Source: Aricia agestis
Lineage: Eukaryota; Arthropoda; Insecta; Lepidoptera; Lycaenidae
NCBI RefSeq assembly: GCF_905147365.1
Contig: NC_056418.1
Coordinates: 11,717,262 to 11,781,261, forward strand
Direction of reading: 5' to 3'
DNA: 64,000 nt
Positions 57,725-64,000 of the stretch are shown here, piece by piece. The notes under the pieces are model-generated. The model saw nothing but the letters and a program-made list of their open reading frames with translations. It was not told where the DNA came from and did not search any database. Within the stretch, counting starts at the first letter, position 1. Every line of letters starts with the position of its first letter. Position numbers and translations under genes: made by a program.

Positions 57725-57931
57725 ATGTCTCTCGCGGTGTTCCGACCGATTGTTTTGTCATTTCATGTTCGTTCATTGAGCGTGCGGGCGTGTAATTGTG
57801 TAAAATTGAAGATGAGTGAATCAAACGGTGTTGTTGTTACTAAAAACGTGGATAAAGAAGCTTTATTAAAACAATTGACATTAACATTAATGCCTCACCA
57901 TGTCAGAAAAATGATTAATTTGCCACTTTAA
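57725..57931 (+). CDS. Short ORF inside the 1.55-kb TIR element
   Basis: 68 codons from an ATG with an AT-rich leader. It ends in KEALLKQLTLTLMPHHVRKM. No domain recognised. It could be the first exon of a lost transposase or a chance frame. Its 3' part overlaps the tandem duplication at 57864-58034. Confidence 0.25.
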   Translation: MSLAVFRPIVLSFHVRSLSVRACNCVKLKMSESNGVVVTKNVDKEALLKQLTLTLMPHHVRKMINLPL

Positions 57932-58034
57932 CTACCTAAGAAATTATTAAAACAATTAACATTAAAGTTAATGCCTCACCATGTCAGAAAAATGATTAAT
58001 TTTCCATTTTAATTACTTAAGAAATTATTAAAAC
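57864..58034. repeat. Tandem duplication of about 82 bp
   Basis: TTATTAAAACAATTGACATT...CATGTCAGAAAAATGATTAA is repeated, and a third partial unit starts at 58023. Confidence 0.88.
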
Positions 58035-59513
58035 AATAAACATCAAAATAGGCTTGATGACTATTTTTTTTTCTTATTGGTAATTGAAAGACCCTTAAAA
58101 AATAGAAACATTGCTGAAAGAATGACTCTGATAGCTTCAAAATTCACCAAGATATGACAATTCAAACATCTCATAAAATAGACCTGCCCAAAACGCTCCA
58201 TACAAAGTGCTACGAAAGACTGACGTCACTCTTTCGTAGTTTGTACGCATCAGGAGAGAACTTTGTTCGATAGGTATATTAAATACTGCGTTTATGAAAG
58301 TGTTTTCATAACAAAACTTGCTTTTAATTGCATAAGATATCGAATGGTATACAAATATTAAGAAATTTAATTAAAAAAAAAAACGACTTGAATATCCAAC
58401 TTTGAAGGCGCATAACAAAAAAAAATAAAAATGCTATCGAGCTGAAATTTTGGGAACACTTATTTTTCACCGTGATTTCTTTATTTTATTAACAAAATTC
58501 GCTAATCTTTGACCTTGTCATCATCCCTATTTTAAAAATGTTATTTTTTTATACCTAATCTTACAAACTAACCTCCGTATATTCCAAAGCATTTCTTTAT
58601 TTATTTTATACTTTATTGCACATCGTACAAAAGGCGGGCCTAATGCCACACGGCATTCTCTTAAAGCATCTCAAATATAAAAGTGAAAATCACGTAAGCT
58701 GACCAATCAGGTATCAGAACTGGCAGAGTTAAGCGGTTAAGACTTGAAAGCTGCTTAAATGATAAAATGCTTCCAAATATACGAAGATAAGACACTTCAT
58801 ACCTATATCGGAGTTTGACTCGTCAAACCCCGATTTAATAAAATTGTGTTTTGACGTTTGCCTGACCAAATTAGTCCCTCCCAGGTTTGACGAAAATTGT
58901 TTAGTCAAAGGCCGAAAATTTACATTTGTTTGGGCTTTGACTAAGTCATTCAGTCTGACCTGAGGATTGACCAGTCCAACCTAGGAGCGCCGGAGCTTCG
59001 GAGTTTGCCTATAACATATATCGTCGGCTTAGTGCAAGAACTCATTAACTGCAAAAAATCATTAAGTACAGTTAATAACAGCTATGAACCCGCCGTGATG
59101 AGATCTATATAATACAAAAACTCACTAATTGCTAGCTTTTATAGTTTGGACTCTATGACTGAGCAATAAAATCGATAATTGCGAATTGAGAGGTCATGTT
59201 GACACAAAAATCTCTAAGGTACTTTAATTAATTTTTTCAGCAAGAAAAATATTTTAAGCACCATATCTCGTAACAACAAAAATCGTAAAGATAAATTAAT
59301 TACTTTTTTTAAGTCCTAAGTTAGTTCAAAGCTACAGAATGTTTCATAAAAAGTCACTATCTGTACTTAGTTAATTTTATAAAATAAAAATATGCAACAA
59401 GACGTCATTACATTGTTGTAACATATTCTATCGATGTCAGTATTGTTTATAGAATGTGATTGTTTATAGGTGTGTAAAAAGAGTATTTAGATAGCAACCT
59501 TTCCATATCTAAA

Positions 59514-60769
59514 ATGTACGAGCTTTATGAAGAAAAATGCAAAAGTGCATCAAGGCCTACAGTATCCATAAATGTATATCGCAACATATTTTGCACACAA
59601 TACAATAAAGATTTTTACAAACCTAAAAAAGATCAATGCTTGACATGTCACAAGTATAACATTGCTAAATCACAAAACAGTCCCGAACTTGAGGCTCGAC
59701 AGAAAGAATACGAAGAACATATATCTTTAAAAGAGCAAAGCCGTAAAGCAAAAGAGTTAGATAAAATCAGAGCAAATGAGGATGAAAGCTTCAATTCTAT
59801 TACAATTGACTTACAAAAAGTATTACATTTCCCAACTAGTAGTATTTCTCTGTTATACTATTTACGTAAGTTGAATGTATACAATGCTACTATCTATGAA
59901 GCTCGTACTCCAAATGATGGCTTCTGTTATTTGTGGACTGAGGTAGATGGCAAAAAAGGTAGTGATAAAGTAGGAACTGCATTATATCTCTGGATTAAAC
60001 GTTTACCATCTACAGTAACAGAAATATCAATATTTTCTGACACAGCCGGAGGCCAAAATCGCAATCAGTTTTTGTTATGCTTGCAGCTGTATTTAGTTCA
60101 AACAACACACCTTAACGTTATAGAACACAAATACCTCGAGTCTGGACACAGCCATATGGAGGTTGATAGCATGCATAGTGCTATAGAAAATAAGATGCGG
60201 TTTATTCCTGTGTTTTCCATGATTGACTTATGCAATGTAATAAGATTATTATTGTAATTATTGTAACATGATATAGAAATTCTAAAAAAAGTACTGGTAA
60301 AAAGCAACCATACCAACCTATTGTAATGAATAACACAGATATTTTAGACTTGAAAACATTGAGAGATAGCATGATGGTGAATAGATCTATAGGATCCGAT
60401 GGAGAAACAATGCATTGGCTTAAGGTTAAATGTTTTAGGTTCGAGAAGAAAAGACCTAATACAGTTCTATACAGATACGACTTCACATCAGATTACAAAG
60501 AACTTGATGTATCAAAAAAAGGATTTAATGAAACCTTGAGTAAAACTATGAATTTACGAAAGAGAAAAAATGTCAGTGACACTAATAAAGTTGATTATAA
60601 TACGTTTGACCTGTTTGAAGAAAATTTGGATTGGCGTAGCGTTTCACAAACGTGTTTGAACGTGTTCCGCTGTATTTGTCAAACAAGATCTCATGATCTC
60701 AAACCGATTCTAGCTAATTGTTTGACAAACATGATTGATTCACGTTTGTCTGCCTGCGCTGCTGTTTGA
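59514..60769 (+). pseudogene. Frameshifted transposase-like protein (DUF7869-type, DDE-like)
   Basis: Frame 1 (59514-60257) and frame 2 (from about 60285 to 60769) join as one protein with a frameshift near 60240-60285. N-terminal C-x2-C (CLTCHKY) suggests a zinc motif; then a charged helix (~residues 60-90), TIDLQKVLHFP, LRKLNVYN, GFCYLWTEVDGKKG, FSDTAGGQNRNQF, and ESGHSHMEVDSMHS.IE. Acidic residues in IDLQ, SDTAGGQN and EVDS.H are spaced as a DDE/RNase H-fold core would be. Very similar proteins are abundant in insects and cnidarians under uncharacterised/DUF7869 labels; the transposase role is inference, strongly helped by the flanking inverted ends. The last ~45 codons look replaced by an insertion. 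Confidence 0.8.
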
Positions 60770-60815
60770 TAAAAACGTAAATTACATCAAACATGTTTGT
60801 CAAACAAATTTGATC
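60635..60815. repeat. Palindrome-rich insertion in the transposase 3' end
   Basis: Repeated inverted words GTTTGACAAACATG, CAAACATGTTTGTCAAAC and CACAAACGTGTTTG; differs in texture from the surrounding ORF. Probably a small element; boundaries uncertain. Confidence 0.5.
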
Positions 60816-61287
60816 GTTAACAGGGTACTTAAGAGAAGCATAGAATTTTTACTTATTTGGTTTGTTTTCGGAGAGAGGAAGAGATATTTATAAATGTTAG
60901 TCAAATAAGAGTTAATTTTTTGGTTACTGTTTAGTACTACGCAAATAAGGCTGATTATTTGTTAAAATTTGTTCCTTTTCTGTGAGAAATAAGACTGATT
61001 TGTATGTTTTAAGAAATACTTATTTCAAAACTTGAACATATTTAAATGACAAGAAGTCATTAAATTCCTTTTTCATTACTTTTCTTAAATATCTTTAACC
61101 ATTCGTTATGTTATTCATTTGATTTTACAAATAAAGTTTTTAAGCTATAAAAAACAGATGTTTTTATTGTCGAGACTACAAAACTTATCGTCATAATAGG
61201 ACATTCAAAATTACTAAAATTAATTTATTAATTACTCGACTTGTTGCATTGGTCACTTAATGAGTTCTTGCACTAAGCCGACGATAT

Positions 61288-61450
61288 ATATATATATAAA
61301 TATAATTGGAATCTCGCAATCGGCTCCAACGATTTTCATGAAATTTAGTATATAGGGGGTTTCGGGGGCGATAAATCGATCTAGCTAGGAATCATTTCTA
61401 GAAAATGTCATTTTCATCGGATACCGAGCAAAGCTCGGTCTAACAGCTAG
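61288..61450 (-). mobile_element. Family T repeat, right half
   Basis: (TA)n, then GGAATCTCGCAATCGGCTCC, GGGGCGATAAATCGATCTAG and GAGCAAAGCTCGGTC. Continuous with 57415-57462 once the two nested elements are disregarded. Confidence 0.88.
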
Positions 61451-61645
61451 TATTATTATAAATGCGAAAGTGTGTCTGTCTGTAACCTCTCCACTGCCAA
61501 ACCGCTGAACCGATTTTGCTGAAATTCGGTATGAAGATCCTTTGAGTCCCGGGAGGACGTAGGATACTTTTTATTCTAGAAAAATGTACGGTTCCTGCGG
61601 GATAAACAAATTTGTGCGCAACGGAATTGCTTACGCCACCCAGTA
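61451..61645 (-). mobile_element. Family A repeat
   Basis: Plus-strand ATTATTATAAATGCGAAAGT, CGGTATGAAGATCCTTTGAG and CGCAACGGAATTGCTTACGC are the reverse complement of family A. Confidence 0.85.
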
Positions 61646-62029
61646 TTATTATGACGTGCAAGGAAAGTGATATTTATTTAATATTAGATGATGCTTAAGC
61701 CCAAAGTTTAGAGGTTTGGCAGTCAACATGAGCGTGCCTAATTAGTTTTAAAAGGAAAAAGTGAAATGAGTTGCTAAGAGACACTTAATTGAATCAAATG
61801 TAAATTTAGAGAGAATTTTTCTCTCACAGCTAATGAACTTTATTGCGGAGTTCCGTAGTTTTTTCCATTAGTGACCCCTAATTGGGGTGGGAAAGTTTTA
61901 AAAGAAAATGCACCCTGACCGGGTTAAATTGAAGACAATTTGCTTTGAAAATGATCATATAATTATAAGAGGAAATTAGCAGAATATTTCACTTGAACTT
62001 TGTAATTTATTAAGCTATTGAATTGCTTT

Positions 62030-62275
62030 TATCGCGGACTTTGAGCGCGGCGACCCATTCAAAAAAATCCGTAACGAAAATAAACCTAACACTCCGACCG
62101 GTAACAACGGTGCGGCATTGCCGAGCATCCTCTAACGTGGTTTCAGTTCGGCAGATTTCAGCACAGTATTTGTATTGCGACGAGACACGTATGCGTATTA
62201 TAATTGCATAGGTTGATAAAAAATGCTATTAAAGCTATTGCTTTACCGCGGCAGTCCCCAAAAGCCACACGTATT
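62030..62275 (+). mobile_element. Family V repeat, uninterrupted
   Basis: CGGACTTTGAGCGCGGCGAC, AACACTCCGACCGG, CGTATGCGTATTATAATTGC and TTTACCGCGGCAGTCCCC in the same order as at 25555-26050. Confidence 0.75.
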
Positions 62276-62954
62276 TTTTTTGTTTAGAACAACTACTTAG
62301 CTTATGCCTCAGTGGTGAAAAAACTTCGATTGTGTTAAGTGTTCTCTTCGAATAAACATGCAGACCACAGCAATAGATAAGTACGTATTTATTCTTCGAA
62401 TAATACAATATTATTTTATAACAACGTGTTGTCTTGTGCGAGTATTTATGCCGAATAATTTTCTTATAGAGTCTTGAATTCTTCGTGTTCTTTTGTTTCC
62501 ATCTAGAATGTGCTATAAATCGAGTTGGCCGTGGATGACGTCACGCGATCTCGTAGGCCACGCTTTTCTTAGATTTCCATACGAGTGAACGAGATGGCGA
62601 TGTTTTGTATGGAAATAGAGCGAGATAGTTGAAATGTATCCGATTCGAAACAACAAAGTGGTATAAAACAATCCCATATCAAGTTAAAACGATTGAAGTA
62701 TTTAACATCCCAAACTAGCTCAATTATGCAACTTGCGCTAGTAAATCATTGTCAAACTCTGATGGGATCTCGTGTGGGATTAATCCTGATTCCTGACTTA
62801 CAATTAAGCCGGACATCATTTACATACTTGTACGTTGCATGTCCATGTACTATCGGAGAAATTGATTCACAGGTAGACGGCGGACCTACGTAATTTGGTA
62901 GTGTTATGTCAAACTCCGACAACAAGCTCATGATTAACCATAAAGTTAATAATA

Positions 62955-63238
62955 CCTAGCGGAATTTAGATAAACAAAGAGCTGAGCAAGCGAGATGTCA
63001 CTATCAGTAACACTGCGTAGTAAAAAGAGGCGTGTGATACATGAGAGCAGAACCCTTTTTTTATCTGTTTTGACAGTCAGTCTGCACTTATCGGCACGTT
63101 TACAATTTAAACTATAAGAAAAATTTATGCAGAACATTATTTTCACGCACATGTAAACAGTTTGTACACACAGATGTACTTAAATCAATTTTGGTTTCGT
63201 TTGACAGCTCGGGATTGTTTCTCTATTCCGCTAGGTAA
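62955..63238 (-). mobile_element. Family E MITE, copy 3
   Basis: AATACCTAGCGGAATTTAGA at the left and GTTTCTCTATTCCGCTAGGT at the right; interior is the reverse complement of 23578-23842. Confidence 0.85.
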
Positions 63239-63239
63239 T

Positions 63240-63560
63240 TATATAATCTTATATCTTTAAACGAGCAATTCTTGTATATATATATTATACTAGCTGTCCC
63301 GGTGAACTTCGTGTCACTTTAAAACCTTCCCTGGACTTATACGAATATTTTAAGACTAAATTTAGCCCAATCCGTTAAGCCGTTTTCGAGTTTTAGCGTT
63401 ACTAACACAATTGAAAATCCATTTTTATATATATAGATAATTGGAATCTCGGAATCGGCTCCAACGATTTTCATGAAATTTAGTATATAGCCCGGGTTTT
63501 GGGGGCGATAAATCGATCTAGCTAGGAATCATTTATAGAAAATGTCATTCTATTATCTTA
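63240..63560 (-). mobile_element. Family T repeat with another repeat in its core
   Basis: TCTTATATCTTTAAACGAGCAA on the left, ATTGGAATCTCGGAATCGGC on the right. Between them (about 63290-63440) lies a fragment starting TACTAGCTGTCCCGGTGAAC, a common lepidopteran repeat edge, ending ATATATATAGAT. Confidence 0.85.
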
Positions 63561-63585
63561 TAGCTAGTTAACTTTATGTGATTAA

Positions 63586-63748
63586 GGGCGCATTTTCATT
63601 AGTCGTTAACTCGTACGGTATAAAGCATACCATAAGCATACGGGGAGTCTATGACAACTAATGGCGCGTTTTTATTGGTCGTGGCATGCGTTTCAGAAAT
63701 CTCCCGCTGCCCGCATGCGGACTCTATCGACCAGTGAAAATGCGCCAT
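63586..63748. mobile_element. TIR element, GGGCGCATTTTCA ends
   Basis: AGGGCGCATTTTCATTAGTC and, inverted, GACCAGTGAAAATGCGCC; an inner copy of TGGCGCGTTTTTATTGGTCG at 63661 suggests a duplicated or nested end. Confidence 0.75.
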
Positions 63749-64000
63749 AACATAGTATTGACAAGTCCGACCCAATGACGTAGATCTGTCAACTGCCTAT
63801 GAATAAATTTTTTGATGGTACCATCAAACTAATTGATTCATACGCAGATGTTGGTCCTACTTTATTCGGTGGGGTTATGTCATGTATAAAGGTGTTACTT
63901 TTGGGTGTCTGTGCCCCTTATTTGGAGCTTACTGTGAAACTGCAGCGCCGAAAGGACTACTGGCTTCTATATTTATACGGGAAGTGTCCCAACATCATGA

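Larger units (their letters stand above)
57463..59015. mobile_element. 1.55-kb TIR element, GTTATAGGCAAA ends
   Basis: Ends GTTATAGGCAAAGTCCGA and, inverted, TCGGAGTTTGCCTATAAC (18 bp, one mismatch). Subterminal regions share words such as CCTAGGTTTG, TAGTCAAA and CCAGG in both orientations. It sits in a TA-repeat core. No recognisable transposase; a LINE 3' end (reverse of TGCAATAAAGTATAAAAT) is inserted near 58600. Confidence 0.82.
59018..61287 (+). mobile_element. 2.27-kb TIR DNA transposon with DDE-like ORF
   Basis: 31-bp perfect inverted ends at 59018-59048 and 61257-61287 (core CGTCGGCTTAGTGCAAGAAC). Flanks are (TA)n, so the target duplication (probably TA-containing, 2-4 bp) cannot be resolved. 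The element encodes the broken transposase-like frame below. It lies three bases from the 1.55-kb element, both in the core of one family T repeat. Confidence 0.9.

Overview
The window is animal genomic DNA, almost certainly from a moth or butterfly (Lepidoptera). It is AT-rich, has small GT-AG exons separated by long introns, and is packed with repeat families I know from lepidopteran genomes: tRNA-derived SINEs, the repeat ending in a GACAGACAG run plus ATTTATAATATTAGTATGGAT-like tail, dense TIR/foldback MITEs, and a Kabuki/CsRn1-like Ty3/gypsy element. There is no sign of operons, bacterial genes or CRISPR.

Host genes. One gene is clear: a polypeptide N-acetylgalactosaminyltransferase (GALNT/pgant family) on the minus strand, from a start codon at 56727 to at least 37849. 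Seven coding exons can be delimited to the base, their phases join perfectly, and together they encode 456 residues: membrane anchor, full GT-A catalytic domain and the first repeat of the ricin-type lectin domain. The last lectin exons were not found. A single minus-strand exon at 908-1100 encodes the start of a BTB/POZ domain and belongs to another gene running off the left edge. A tRNA-Thr(AGT) lies at 29607-29680 (minus). A short minus-strand reading frame at the left edge (28-303) looks like an internally deleted retroelement copy.

Mobile DNA. About 1 kb of a 31-bp minisatellite ends in a perfect hairpin (3715-4763). From 5 to 39 kb there is a patchwork of SINEs, LINE tails and foldback MITEs, several nested in one another, including a 2.1-kb TIR element carrying a LINE reverse-transcriptase fragment (35314-37442). 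The GALNT intron between exons E and D holds a full-length Ty3/gypsy element (42052-48309) with two 606-bp LTRs that read as identical and a 4-bp target duplication, interrupted by one nonsense codon and a 1-kb TIR element. To the right of GALNT, an old TA-rich repeat is split by two TIR elements side by side: a 1.55-kb one (57463-59015) and a 2.27-kb one (59018-61287) encoding a broken DDE-like transposase of a poorly described family. The latter is the best candidate here for an under-described system.

Coordinates of repeats are hand-read and usually good to a few bases where inverted ends are visible; internal boundaries of degenerate copies are approximate. Letters used for repeat families (A, B, C...) are my own labels for this window.
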